Part shown: positions 53,413-61,586 of the stretch, one piece after another
Numbering within the stretch: the first letter of the stretch is position 1
Layout: each line of letters begins with the position of its first letter
Assembly: GCA_002634385.1 (NCBI GenBank)
Contig: NSJL01000003.1
Location: 186,001-250,000, forward strand
Direction: 5' to 3'
DNA length: 64,000 nucleotides
DNA from: Nitrospira sp.
GTDB lineage: Bacteria > Nitrospirota > Thermodesulfovibrionia > Thermodesulfovibrionales > Dissulfurispiraceae
Notes under the pieces: generated by a model
The model's database searches: none
Told to the model about the DNA's origin: nothing
The model's input: the letters and a program-made list of their open reading frames with translations, nothing else
Translations under genes and position numbers: made by a program

Positions 53413-54312
53413 ATGCACCGCGGAATACAGGCATCCTCCTTTCTCCCTGCGCTGCTTGTTGCCCTCGGCCTGTTCCTGGGCGGCTGCGGGTACACCCTTC
53501 AGACGAGGGCGGACCTTCCTTTCGAGGCGGTCTCCCTCGGGAAGATCGATAACAGGACCACCGAGCCGAAGCTGCAGGACCGGTTCAACCGGCTGCTTGC
53601 GGAGACCCTCTCCGAGTACGGCTTTCTCGTCACCCGGTCGGCGCGGTATGCCCTGGAAGGGGAGGTGACCCAGTTTCTGCTGAGGCCCACCGTGGAGCTT
53701 TCCTCGGTCGCCACGCAGTACGAAGTGATCATCAGGGCATCCTTCCGGCTGGTGGACAGGGAGACGGGCAGGGTGACCCCTGTCCTGGCGGACAGTCCGT
53801 ACATCACCTACTTCAACTCCGTCGGCAAGCTCGAAAGCGTCCTGGCCCAGAAGGAGCTTTCCTCCCGGGATGCGCTCAAGAACCTGTCCCAGGCGATTGT
53901 TACGACCATTATCTATTCCGTCCCCGAAAACTTCTCCTCCCTGCTCCTTACGGCACAGGATATCAGGAATCCCGGGGGACTGGTCCTCAAACTGAAGGCG
54001 CAGCAGGATCCCCTCTCCCGGTATATCATGACGCGCCTCTCGGAGGGGATGCGCCAGGAGATTGAAAACTACAGCGGGTCCGGCCTGTCCGAGGCTTTCA
54101 AAGGCTCCCTTGCGGGCGAGCTGAATGCCCTTTTGCAGGGGGCCTCGCTGTACGAGGAGGGTCGCTTCGCCCACGTGCCCCTGACCGGGGAGACGAGGGA
54201 GCTGGCCGCCCGGGACCCGAAGAGCTCCGACCGCGTTCTGCTCAACCGGCTGCTTCTGCAGGAGGCGTACCCCGCCGAGATCGCACCGTATCAGAAAGGC
54301 CGGAGGCAATAG
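53413..54312 (+). CDS. lptE: LptE-like LPS-assembly lipoprotein with a C-terminal extension
   Basis: Signal peptide with lipobox LGGC (Cys near 25), then the LptE fold: YTLQTRADLPFEAVSLGKI, LAETLSEYGFLVTR, LEGEVTQF. LptE normally ends near residue 170, after a segment like NLSQAIVTTIIYSVPENF. Here about 125 further residues follow with no family I recognise, ending LNRLLLQEAYPAEIAP. 300 residues in total. leuS-lptE-holA is the common gene order. A GTG lies three bases before the chosen ATG. Confidence 0.8.
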   Translation: MHRGIQASSFLPALLVALGLFLGGCGYTLQTRADLPFEAVSLGKIDNRTTEPKLQDRFNRLLAETLSEYGFLVTRSARYALEGEVTQFLLRPTVELSSVATQYEVIIRASFRLVDRETGRVTPVLADSPYITYFNSVGKLESVLAQKELSSRDALKNLSQAIVTTIIYSVPENFSSLLLTAQDIRNPGGLVLKLKAQQDPLSRYIMTRLSEGMRQEIENYSGSGLSEAFKGSLAGELNALLQGASLYEEGRFAHVPLTGETRELAARDPKSSDRVLLNRLLLQEAYPAEIAPYQKGRRQ

Positions 54313-54331
54313 GAAACAGGGGAGGGGATAC

Positions 54332-55285
54332 GTGAGCATCAGGCAGTTCCAGCAAGAGCTCTCCCAGGGGTTTCGCTCCCCGGTGTACCTCTTCCATTCC
54401 TCAGAAGATTTTCTGCTGTATGAGGCCCTTTCCTTCATCAGGGAGCAGCGGGACAAGGGAGATGTCTTCAATTTCGACATCTACGACTGCAAATCTCCCG
54501 ACGACATGGTCCCCATGGAGCAGATCGTGGATACGCTGAATACCATGCCGTTCCTTTCCGAAAGGAGGACGGTAGTCCTGAAGAATATCCAGAAACTGGC
54601 GAAGAAGGAGGCCAAAAAGCTGGAGGCGTATCTTGCGGTGCCCTCCCCCGCCTCCCTCCTGATCCTGCTCCATGAAGGGGCCTCCCCGAAGCTCTTCGAT
54701 GCAGCGGTTCTCAAGGGCGTGAAAATGATCGCCCTCACCGTGCAGGAGAAGGAGATCCCCCTGTGGATCGGCGCCCATGCAAAAAAGAAGGGGATTTCTC
54801 TTACCGCTGAGGCGGTGGAGTATCTGATCACCGTTGCCGGGACCGATCTCGGGATGCTTTTCGCGGAGATAGAGAAGCTCTCGTGCTGGAATGCTGCCGG
54901 CAGTATCGGGGTAGAGGATCTGAAGGGGACCGTGTATGCGGGGGCGGAGTACAGCGCTTTCGATCTGACGGACGCCCTCGCCCGGGGGGATGCGAGGGAA
55001 GTGTTCAGGATCGCTCAGGGGCTGCTTGTGAACCAGGAGCCGCAGATGGTCCTGGGTGCCCTGAATTATCAGATTTCCCGGCAGATTTCCCGGCAGGTAT
55101 CCGGGGAGCCGGCTCCGCAGCAAAAGGCCCCTCAAAATTCTCCAGAGAAAAATTCCGCGGGGGCCTACGAGGTTTTCAGGCTATTGCATGAGGCGGATGC
55201 CGCGGTGAAGTCCTCCCACAAGTTCGTTCTGGAAGATCTCCTGGTGAAACTGCTCCGGCGCAAGGGAAAAAGCAGGACCGTCTAG
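54332..55285 (+). CDS. holA: DNA polymerase III delta subunit
   Basis: Clamp-loader subunit that opens the beta clamp. 317 residues starting at a GTG (54332) after GGGGAGGGG. HolA features are the N-terminal VYLFHSSEDFLLYEAL, the central LLILLHEGASPKL and YLITVAGTDLGMLFAEIEKL. The stop codon TAG is formed by the left end of an inverted-repeat element. Confidence 0.92.
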   Translation: MSIRQFQQELSQGFRSPVYLFHSSEDFLLYEALSFIREQRDKGDVFNFDIYDCKSPDDMVPMEQIVDTLNTMPFLSERRTVVLKNIQKLAKKEAKKLEAYLAVPSPASLLILLHEGASPKLFDAAVLKGVKMIALTVQEKEIPLWIGAHAKKKGISLTAEAVEYLITVAGTDLGMLFAEIEKLSCWNAAGSIGVEDLKGTVYAGAEYSAFDLTDALARGDAREVFRIAQGLLVNQEPQMVLGALNYQISRQISRQVSGEPAPQQKAPQNSPEKNSAGAYEVFRLLHEADAAVKSSHKFVLEDLLVKLLRRKGKSRTV

Positions 55286-55514
55286 GGTGTGTCTGCACAC
55301 TGGGTTCGTAGCGAGATCGAGCGAAGAGTTCCTGGGCAAGGCGTCCCAGAACCCCGGAAAAAAACAGGGGTCCCCGAAGAATCGAAGATTCTTTGGGGCA
55401 GCAACAGCGCCCGGAGGCGTAGCAGAGCTACGTTGAGGACGTTGTGTCCGGGAGAACGCAGTCCGGGTACTGTGCAGCCGGTCAATGGAGAAGGCAGTTT
55501 GCAGACACACCCTA
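55283..55514. repeat. Longest copy of the TAGGGTGTG inverted-repeat element, filling the holA-rpsT gap
   Basis: 232 bases from TAGGGTGTGTCTGCACAC to (reverse complement) TAGGGTGTGTCTGCAAAC, TA on both sides. Compared with the copy at 36895 it carries roughly 50 extra bases (about 55349-55400). It exactly fills the space between two convergent genes: its left TAG ends holA and its right end, read on the minus strand, is the TAG of rpsT. Confidence 0.8.
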
Positions 55515-55811
55515 TTCCTTCGCTTCTCCGCTGAAGGCGCCGTTTACCTTCTTCGTCAGTCTCGATACCTTCCGGGCAGCGGTGTTCCGGTGGATCACTC
55601 CCTTGGTGGCCGCCTTATCGAGCATGCTGATGGTCTTCTTCAACTGGGCGTCGGCCTCCTCCTTGCTCTTCGAAGCCACTGCTGCTTCCACACTCTTTGC
55701 ATGCGTACGCAGAGCGGTCTTCACCGACTGGTTGCGTTCTTTTCTCTTCTCGTCCTGTCGCGTCTTTTTTAAGGCGGAAAGGTTCTTTTTGGGCGCTGCT
55801 TTCGCTGGCAC
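55512..55811 (-). CDS. rpsT: Ribosomal protein S20
   Basis: 99 residues, highly basic, helical. Begins MPAKAAPKKNLSALKKTRQ and includes ALRTHAKSVEAAVAS and the conserved KGVIHRNTAARKVSRLTKKV. Convergent with holA, the usual neighbour. The stop codon lies in the right end of the inverted-repeat element. Confidence 0.95.
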   Translation of the reverse strand: MPAKAAPKKNLSALKKTRQDEKRKERNQSVKTALRTHAKSVEAAVASKSKEEADAQLKKTISMLDKAATKGVIHRNTAARKVSRLTKKVNGAFSGEAKE

Positions 55812-55944
55812 GGATATCCTCCTTCGAGTGGCAAATTACATTAATAATAAATTCAGGTGCTTCTTTTTCAACCGTTTACGGGGTAAATGTAAAAATAGCA
55901 TAAATCTTAACAGAAAATCAATGTTTATGCTACAATTCAGGGAT

Positions 55945-56886
55945 ATGAAGAAATACAGGCCCATTGAAATGAAAGAGCTCAGGACCTATTCCATACGGGA
56001 CCGGCTCAGCAAGGTGTCGGTGGAAAAGACCGCCCGCCCCCATGAAAAGGGGGGCTCCTTCGGGGACTTCGTCGCCTCCCTTCCCGACTTCCTCGCCGCG
56101 CACGACATAAAGGCTGTCGGGAAGGCGGTGGCGGAAGCGCACCGGAACGGGAGACCGGTCATCCTCGGGATGGGTGCCCATTCCATCAAGGTGGGACTCT
56201 CCCCGGTTATCATCGATCTGATGCGGAGGGGAGTGATCACCGCCCTGGCCGCCAACGGCGCCTGCATCATCCACGATTTCGAGATCGCCTATGCGGGACA
56301 GACCTCGGAAGATGTGGCCCGCGAGCTCTGCACCGGCACCTTCGGTATGGCGCAGGAAACGGGGAGAATGGTCAATCACGCCATCACAGCGGGAGTAAAA
56401 CAGGGATATGGCATCGGGCATTCCATGGGGGTGTTCATCGACTCTTCCGATTTCCCGTACCGTGACAAGAGCCTCTTCCGGGAGGCGTACCTGCTCGGCA
56501 TCCCTGCCACTGTCCATGTCGCCATCGGGGCGGATATCGTCCATATGCATCCCGAGGCCGACGGTGCCTCCATCGGGGAGGGGAGTCTCAGGGACTTCAG
56601 GCTCTTTACTGCGGCGGTGGCCGATCTCGAGGGCGGCGTCTATATCAACCTCGGCTCTGCCGTCGTCCTCCCCGAGGTCTTCCTGAAAGCGCTCACCGTG
56701 GCGCGGAACCTGGGCCATACCGTAGAGGAGTTCACCACGGTGAACATGGACTTTTTCCAGCACTACCGTCCCCGGGAGAATGTGCTGCGGCGGCCCACCC
56801 TGCAGAAGGGGAGGTGCTTCGCCCTCACCGGGCACCATGAAATCATGTTCCCCCTCCTGGCGGGAATGATCATCGAGGAATTATGA
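55945..56886 (+). CDS. Conserved protein, possibly deoxyhypusine-synthase-like fold
   Basis: 313 residues, soluble. Strong sequence features are VILGMGAHSIKVGLSPVIID, ITALAANGACIIHDFEIA and AIGADIVHMHPEADGAS, which suggest a nucleotide-binding Rossmann-type fold and recall deoxyhypusine synthase, although I cannot confirm the family. The ATG at 55945 gives MKKYRPIEMKELRTY. It overlaps the ferredoxin gene by four bases, which in turn overlaps nth, so the three form a coupled unit. Confidence 0.6.
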   Translation: MKKYRPIEMKELRTYSIRDRLSKVSVEKTARPHEKGGSFGDFVASLPDFLAAHDIKAVGKAVAEAHRNGRPVILGMGAHSIKVGLSPVIIDLMRRGVITALAANGACIIHDFEIAYAGQTSEDVARELCTGTFGMAQETGRMVNHAITAGVKQGYGIGHSMGVFIDSSDFPYRDKSLFREAYLLGIPATVHVAIGADIVHMHPEADGASIGEGSLRDFRLFTAAVADLEGGVYINLGSAVVLPEVFLKALTVARNLGHTVEEFTTVNMDFFQHYRPRENVLRRPTLQKGRCFALTGHHEIMFPLLAGMIIEEL

Positions 56887-57074
56887 ACGTAATCGTTGAT
56901 GAAGAGAAATGCATCGGCTGCGGGAGGTGCGAGGAGATCTGTCCTGCTGTATTCCACCTGAACGAGACCACCGGGAAGTCCGAAGTGATCGACCCGGAGG
57001 CATGTGACTTCGTGGGGTGCTGCGAAGCGGCCGAAGAGAATTGCCCTGTCGATGCCATAACCCTGGAAGAATGA
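56883..57074 (+). CDS. Small [4Fe-4S] ferredoxin
   Basis: 63 residues. CIGCGRCEEICP near 10-21 plus a late CP in ENCPVDAITLEE give a cluster of the single-[4Fe-4S] type; extra cysteines in ACDFVGCCEA may bind nothing or a second cluster. Low-potential electron carrier. Overlaps both neighbours by four bases. Confidence 0.9.
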   Translation: MNVIVDEEKCIGCGRCEEICPAVFHLNETTGKSEVIDPEACDFVGCCEAAEENCPVDAITLEE

Positions 57075-57727
57075 CTCCCGGGGAATTCGCAAAGGCCTGG
57101 CCCGTCCTGAAAAGGCAGGTGAAGAGCCTGGATGTCCCCTGGCTCGACGCCCTTGCCGCATCCGACAGGGACCCTTTCAAGATACTTATCTCGTGCATCC
57201 TGAGCCTGCGGACGCAGGACAGGACCACGGAGGAGGCATCCGGGAGGCTTTTTGCCCTCGCTGCCGCTCCCGACAGCATGGGTGCCCTCTCCGAAGAAGT
57301 AATCGAAAAAGCCATTTATCCGGTGGGCTTTTACCGGATGAAGGCCCGCACGATCAAGAAGATCTGCTCCGTACTCCTCGAAAGATACGGGGCGAAGGTC
57401 CCCGATACCATCGAGGAGTTGCTCACCCTGAAAGGGGTAGGAAGGAAGACGGCAAACCTTGTGGTGACCCTCGGCTATAACAGGCCGGGCATCTGCGTGG
57501 ATACCCATGTGCACCGGATTACGAACCGGTGGGGGCTCGTCAGCACCGGCACTCCTACCGAGACGGAATTCGCCCTGCGGGAGGTCCTGCCTGAAAAGTA
57601 CTGGATCGAACTGAATGGCATCCTGGTGGCGTTCGGACAGAGGATCTGCAAACCGCTCTCCCCCTTGTGCTCCCACTGTGCAATACAACGCTTTTGCCCG
57701 AGGATGCAGGTAGCGCGGAGCCGGTAG
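57071..57727 (+). CDS. nth: Endonuclease III
   Basis: DNA glycosylase/AP-lyase for oxidised pyrimidines. Helix-hairpin-helix with catalytic Lys in LKGVGRKTANLV, catalytic Asp in CVDTHVHRI, and a [4Fe-4S] site C-x6-C-x2-C-x5-C at the C-terminus. The ATG at 57071 overlaps the ferredoxin stop; the longer frame from 57017 is a shadow. 218 residues. Confidence 0.96.
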   Translation: MTPGEFAKAWPVLKRQVKSLDVPWLDALAASDRDPFKILISCILSLRTQDRTTEEASGRLFALAAAPDSMGALSEEVIEKAIYPVGFYRMKARTIKKICSVLLERYGAKVPDTIEELLTLKGVGRKTANLVVTLGYNRPGICVDTHVHRITNRWGLVSTGTPTETEFALREVLPEKYWIELNGILVAFGQRICKPLSPLCSHCAIQRFCPRMQVARSR

Positions 57728-57773
57728 CCAGGACGGCCCTCCCGTGTCAACGGGTGAGGCGTGTGGCGTATCC

Positions 57774-58220
57774 CTATGTCCCCTGCTGCCTCGTATGCTG
57801 CCTGCACATTGTAATGATGTCCCAATACTGTTTCTGCGCTTCGGACAGCTCCTCGTCGGTCAGGCTCGGTCCGCACAGCAACTCCGCACCCACCTCTTCC
57901 AGAACGGTCCTGCCGGCATTGTTCCGTATCTCTGTGCCGGCACCATGTTCCAGCAAGAGTTTCACGATGTCCATGTATCCGTTGCAGGCTGCATAGGTCA
58001 GCGCCGTGTCGCCGAAAGCGTCCTGCTTGTTGACATCGGCCCCTTTTTCGAGAAGGAGCCTGACAATATCGGTATGTCCGTGGCGGCATGCGCGCATCAT
58101 GGCCGTCCTGCCCCTGCCGCCTTCCTCGTGCGTGTCGGCGTCGATGCCCTGCGCGAGCATTTTGTGTACCACCGTATAGTCGCCTTTTCCGGCTGCCTTA
58201 AGGAATTCCGTTTTTTCCAT
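57774..58220 (-). CDS. Ankyrin-repeat protein
   Basis: 148 residues from MEKTEFLKAAGKGDYTV. Three ankyrin repeats (about 5-105), for example GRTAMMRACRHGHTDIVRLL and GDTALTYAACNGYMDIVKLL. No signal peptide. The ATG at 58220 follows AGGGGAAA. Partner unknown. The 256 bases beyond it, up to 58476, hold no gene I can see. Confidence 0.8.
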   Translation of the reverse strand: MEKTEFLKAAGKGDYTVVHKMLAQGIDADTHEEGGRGRTAMMRACRHGHTDIVRLLLEKGADVNKQDAFGDTALTYAACNGYMDIVKLLLEHGAGTEIRNNAGRTVLEEVGAELLCGPSLTDEELSEAQKQYWDIITMCRQHTRQQGT

Positions 58221-58476
58221 TGTTTCCCCTTTTGGTGTATCCGTATTGTGGCCTTTTTGGCTACTTTTGTGATAGGCCTTTATCATATCGATATTTTTTC
58301 CATCAGCGGATTGACATTACTCCAAACAGGAAGGGTTGGATCGAAGCGCACGCGAGACGATGCCGGCACAGACACCGTCCCGGTACAGCGAATGGGTAAA
58401 CGTCAGAAAAAGGGGTGGTCAGTCCTTGGGAAAAGTGGTGAAGGAATCAATAGGGCAAAGTCGTTTTCTGCTCCCT

Positions 58477-59031
58477 TTATGGCGTACTCTTTTTCCTTTT
58501 GAGCACCCTATCGAGTCGTGAGCGCAGGAAGAATTTATCCGCTAAAGCCGAGAGGTTTTCCTTGTCTGCTTTCTGCGTAAGGGCTTTAATGTCCAGAATG
58601 TCCTGCTCGCTTAAAGGCAGCAGTTTCAGGAGAATCAGATATTCGGGTGTTGCCACTTTGATAGCGTGGCCAAAGAGGGTGGCCGTGGCTGCGTTTTTAA
58701 TCGCCTCATGGGCAACAGAGAGTCCTCTGGCGCTGATGACATCTACCTGTATTTGACCCTCCATAAATGAAAGCATCTCTTGAATGTTCGCCTGCTTTCT
58801 CTTTCGGATCACCACTCTCTTTTGCAGCCGGGTCTCGATGGCGGCGACGATGTCGGGCCAATCCATGCCTTCAGAGAGGATAACAACAAAATCAACATCT
58901 CTCGTGGTGCGGGGGCGCACCCAGGCGGAAAGGGCAAGTCCTCCGATAAGGGCATAGTCTTCAATAAAGCCGTCTTCTTTCAGGGTGTCGAAGAAGGAGA
59001 CCGCTTTTAAGAAGGTTTCAACAATGGACAT
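58477..59031 (-). CDS. Nucleotidyltransferase of the AbiEii/MNT-like type
   Basis: 184 residues. Nucleotidyltransferase core with GGLALSAW (G30-G31) and RDVDFVV (D45, D47), followed by QVDVISARG with a third acid. This is the pattern of AbiEii/MenT-type toxins and of DUF6036-like transferases. A small frame (59018-59185) overlaps its start on the same strand, which fits a two-gene toxin-antitoxin-like unit, but the direction of effect is not shown by sequence. Confidence 0.75.
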   Translation of the reverse strand: MSIVETFLKAVSFFDTLKEDGFIEDYALIGGLALSAWVRPRTTRDVDFVVILSEGMDWPDIVAAIETRLQKRVVIRKRKQANIQEMLSFMEGQIQVDVISARGLSVAHEAIKNAATATLFGHAIKVATPEYLILLKLLPLSEQDILDIKALTQKADKENLSALADKFFLRSRLDRVLKRKKSTP

Positions 59032-59185
59032 CTGCCTTCGTCCTATCTTTCTTTACCGCTTTTTTGAGGGCGAGGGAGAGTTCCAAAAGCTCAAGAGCGA
59101 GGATCATATTTTTCACATTGGGTTTGGGTTTTTTGTTTGTCCGCTTCAAGCGAGCCTCCTTCAGTCCTTTCAGATGTAGGGCCAC
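59018..59185 (-). CDS. Possible small partner of the nucleotidyltransferase
   Basis: A 55-codon minus-strand frame from GTG (complement of 59183-59185): MALHLKGLKEARLKRTNKK, then a helical NMILALELLELSLALKKAVKK. It overlaps the nucleotidyltransferase start by 14 bases. A perfect TATAAT begins about 15 bases upstream, so the message would be nearly leaderless. No ribosome site is seen. Could be a small antitoxin or simply an open frame. Confidence 0.4.
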   Translation of the reverse strand: MALHLKGLKEARLKRTNKKPKPNVKNMILALELLELSLALKKAVKKDRTKADVHC

Positions 59186-59199
59186 AGGTTTTACACCCT

Positions 59200-59205
59200 A
59201 TTATA
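59200..59205 (-). promoter_or_regulatory. -10 box for the nucleotidyltransferase unit
   Basis: Reverse complement reads TATAAT, with a TGT just upstream that could act as an extended -10. A matching -35 is weak. Confidence 0.5.
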
Positions 59206-59395
59206 CAGGAAAGGAAACAGCTCCGACACGGTTCCGCTCGGCTTCAGGCCGGGCGGGAAAATGAAGAGAGAGGGTTAGGGGAATAGGGCATAAGGCGAGA
59301 GGGGGTAAGGGGAGGCGAAAATGCTCAACGCATAAACGCGAACGTGGATGAAATAACAGCCTTTCAGCTCTATGCAAGCCGTGCCGGTCAGAAGT

Positions 59396-59543
59396 CAGCA
59401 ATTCTCATTATAAGAAGAAAGATTCCCGACAAGCGGGAATGACGTCCCCTGGAGCCTGTCATTCCGGCTTTTGTCCCGGCCCGGTCCGGGATCGGGCCGC
59501 AATCCTTCCCCTGCCCTTTGATCCTCATATTGAGAATTGCTGG
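59396..59543. repeat. Inverted-repeat-bounded element in a 574-base gene-free gap
   Basis: CAGCAATTCTCATTAT at the left and, reverse-complemented, CAGCAATTCTCAATAT at the right bound a 148-base unit. Its interior contains GATTCCCG-ACAAG-CGGGAAT and other palindromic repeats. The gap 59186-59759 otherwise shows only purine-rich sequence and AT-rich DNA before yhcG. MITE-like or a cluster of extragenic palindromes. Confidence 0.55.
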
Positions 59544-59759
59544 TTAGGAGTAAAAAACTCTTGTAAAGAAGTGTTCTTTTTGGTAATATGCTGAAGTTCA
59601 CTGTTGTTTCGATTTGTGAGAAGAAAAAAAGGTGCTGCGGGAATGAATGAAAAGGGATAATTCCATAGTGCAAAAAAGAGATGCGTCCCTGTGGGCTGTT
59701 GAGGATGAAGCAAAAGCCACCGACGGCGCACGCAAGTCGATTATGAAGAGGATAGGCAC

Positions 59760-60938
59760 ATGAGGAGAAGTTTGTCTCTAAGGAAAGGAAAAGCATCGAA
59801 GACTGGGGGGATTCGGCAGTCGATTCGTTATACAGTGCGTAGTGAATTTTATGAATCAATTGCAGAAGTGCTCCGGTCTGCACGATCAAATTCCTATCGC
59901 GCTGTCAACTTTGTTATGGTGGAAGCCTACTGGAATGTCGGGAGGATGATTGTCGAGGAGGAGCAGAAAGGTAAGAAGCGAGCCGATTATGGTGATGCCT
60001 TAGTTCGCAGCCTTTCTGAACGACTGACGCTTGATTTCGGTAAGGGATTCAATATGTCCAATCTTTGGGCTTTTAAGCAATTCTACCTTGCTTTTCCAAT
60101 TCTCCGCACTCTGTGCGGAGAATCTTCTGAGACTCGTCTATCACAACGGCAAGTGGGGAATAACGACCCGGCGCCGTCAAGTCCTTATGCCGTGCGTAGA
60201 GAATTAACCTGGTCACATTACCGCCTTTTGATTCGCGTGGAAAAACAAGAAGCACGACAATGGTACATGAACGAGGCTGCTGAGCAGAATTGGTCGGTCC
60301 GCGCTCTGGAACGCCAGATCAATTCCCTCTACTATGAACGACTGAAAATGAGCTGCGCTAAGGAGACCGTCATAAAAGAAATGCAGGAAAAGACTGCACT
60401 CATCCCTGCGAAACCGCAGGATTTTATCAAAGACCCCTATGTCCTTGAGTTTCTCGGCATGAAGGACAGCCCCAGCTTCAGGGAGTCCGACCTTGAGCAG
60501 TCGATCATAGGAAAACTTCAGGCATTCATGCTCGAACTCGGCAAGGGCTTTGCCTTTGTCGCCCGGCAGCAGCGCATCTCCACCGAGACTTCCGATTTCT
60601 TCGTGGACCTGGTTTTTTATAACTACATCCTCAAGTGTTTTGTCCTGATCGACCTCAAGAACGGCAAGCTCACCCATCAGGACATAGGTCAGATGGACAT
60701 GTATGTCAGGCTTTATGAAGACAAGATCAAAGGCACTGACGACAACCCCACCATAGGTATTATTCTCTGTACTGAAAAAGACGAAACGGTTGCAAAGTAT
60801 TCCGTGCTCAAGGAGAATAAACGGCTCTTCGCCTCAAAATACAAGCTCTATCTGCCTACTGAGAAGGAACTGATCGAGGAGATCGAGAGGGAGAGGGCAT
60901 TGATTGTAAGTGAGCGGAGGGAGCGGTATGGAGTGTGA
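59760..60938 (+). CDS. YhcG-family PDDEXK nuclease (DUF1016)
   Basis: 392 residues. N-terminal DUF1016 domain (FYESIAEVLRSARSNSYRAV, AYWNVGRMIVEEEQ, WAFKQFYLAFP) and a C-terminal PDDEXK nuclease domain (DFFVDLVFYNYILKCFVLIDLK). Found in accessory regions, often near restriction or mobile genes. The central part carries an unusual S/P/N-rich stretch (about 118-145). Base composition is lower in GC than the core genes here. Confidence 0.88.
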   Translation: MRRSLSLRKGKASKTGGIRQSIRYTVRSEFYESIAEVLRSARSNSYRAVNFVMVEAYWNVGRMIVEEEQKGKKRADYGDALVRSLSERLTLDFGKGFNMSNLWAFKQFYLAFPILRTLCGESSETRLSQRQVGNNDPAPSSPYAVRRELTWSHYRLLIRVEKQEARQWYMNEAAEQNWSVRALERQINSLYYERLKMSCAKETVIKEMQEKTALIPAKPQDFIKDPYVLEFLGMKDSPSFRESDLEQSIIGKLQAFMLELGKGFAFVARQQRISTETSDFFVDLVFYNYILKCFVLIDLKNGKLTHQDIGQMDMYVRLYEDKIKGTDDNPTIGIILCTEKDETVAKYSVLKENKRLFASKYKLYLPTEKELIEEIERERALIVSERRERYGV

Positions 60939-60997
60939 GGCTAAATGCACAAAAGCAAGCCAGATCCTATGAGCACCTGGAAAATGAGAGGAAATGA

Positions 60998-61507
60998 ATG
61001 GATATAGTACCCGCTGAGATCATACAAAAGAAAATTCTGATAATCAGGGGCCGGAAGGTGATGCTCGACCGGGATTTGGCTGAATTGTATGAGGTGGAGA
61101 CGAGAATTCTCAACCAGGCCGTTAAGCGTAATATCACTCGCTTTCCCGATGACTTTATGTTTCAGTTGAGCCGGGAAGAGATCATGAGGATATCACAAAT
61201 TGTGATATCCTTGGAAGCACTTAAGTTTTCGAAAAGTGTAATGGCTTTTACAGAATACGGCGTTGCCATGCTCTCAAGTGTTCTGAACAGTGAAAGAGCG
61301 ATACAGGTGAACATCGGTATTATGCGAACGTTCGGGCAACTGAGAGAAATGCTTTCAACCCACAAGGAAATAAAGCGCAAGATAGAGATGATGGAAAGGA
61401 AGTATGACCATCAGTTCAGGGTCGTCTTCGACACCATAAAACAGCTCATAGAGCCTCAGGCAAAGCCTAAAAAGCGCATCGGCTTTCTGGTGGATGAGGA
61501 AAAATGA
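60998..61507 (+). CDS. ORF6N-domain protein
   Basis: 169 residues. ORF6N DNA-binding domain: IIRGRKVMLDRDLAELYEV, NQAVKRNITRFPDDFMFQLS, FTEYGVAMLSSVLNS. Phage-derived antirepressor-like proteins of this kind are common in mobile and accessory regions. C-terminal coiled coil. Likely acquired together with yhcG. Confidence 0.88.
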   Translation: MDIVPAEIIQKKILIIRGRKVMLDRDLAELYEVETRILNQAVKRNITRFPDDFMFQLSREEIMRISQIVISLEALKFSKSVMAFTEYGVAMLSSVLNSERAIQVNIGIMRTFGQLREMLSTHKEIKRKIEMMERKYDHQFRVVFDTIKQLIEPQAKPKKRIGFLVDEEK

Positions 61508-61586
61508 CGGGGGAAAATAATGGCTAAATGCATGTTTGCAAGCCTTTTAATGGGTGACCCTAATTTTTATCCAAGGAGGAATAGTC

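Noticed and set aside
52102..54480. 792-codon minus-strand frame over leuS, lptE and holA
   Set aside because: Antisense shadow of three well-identified genes; low-complexity H/G/R/P composition typical of such frames.
55444..55944. Upstream extension of the 55945 gene into the element and rpsT
   Set aside because: It crosses the inverted-repeat element and runs antisense to rpsT; MKKYRPIEM at 55945 is a natural start.
59177..59200. TAGGG...ACCCTA sequence resembling the inverted-repeat element
   Set aside because: Only the outermost five to six bases match and the interior is unrelated; likely chance next to the TATAAT box.
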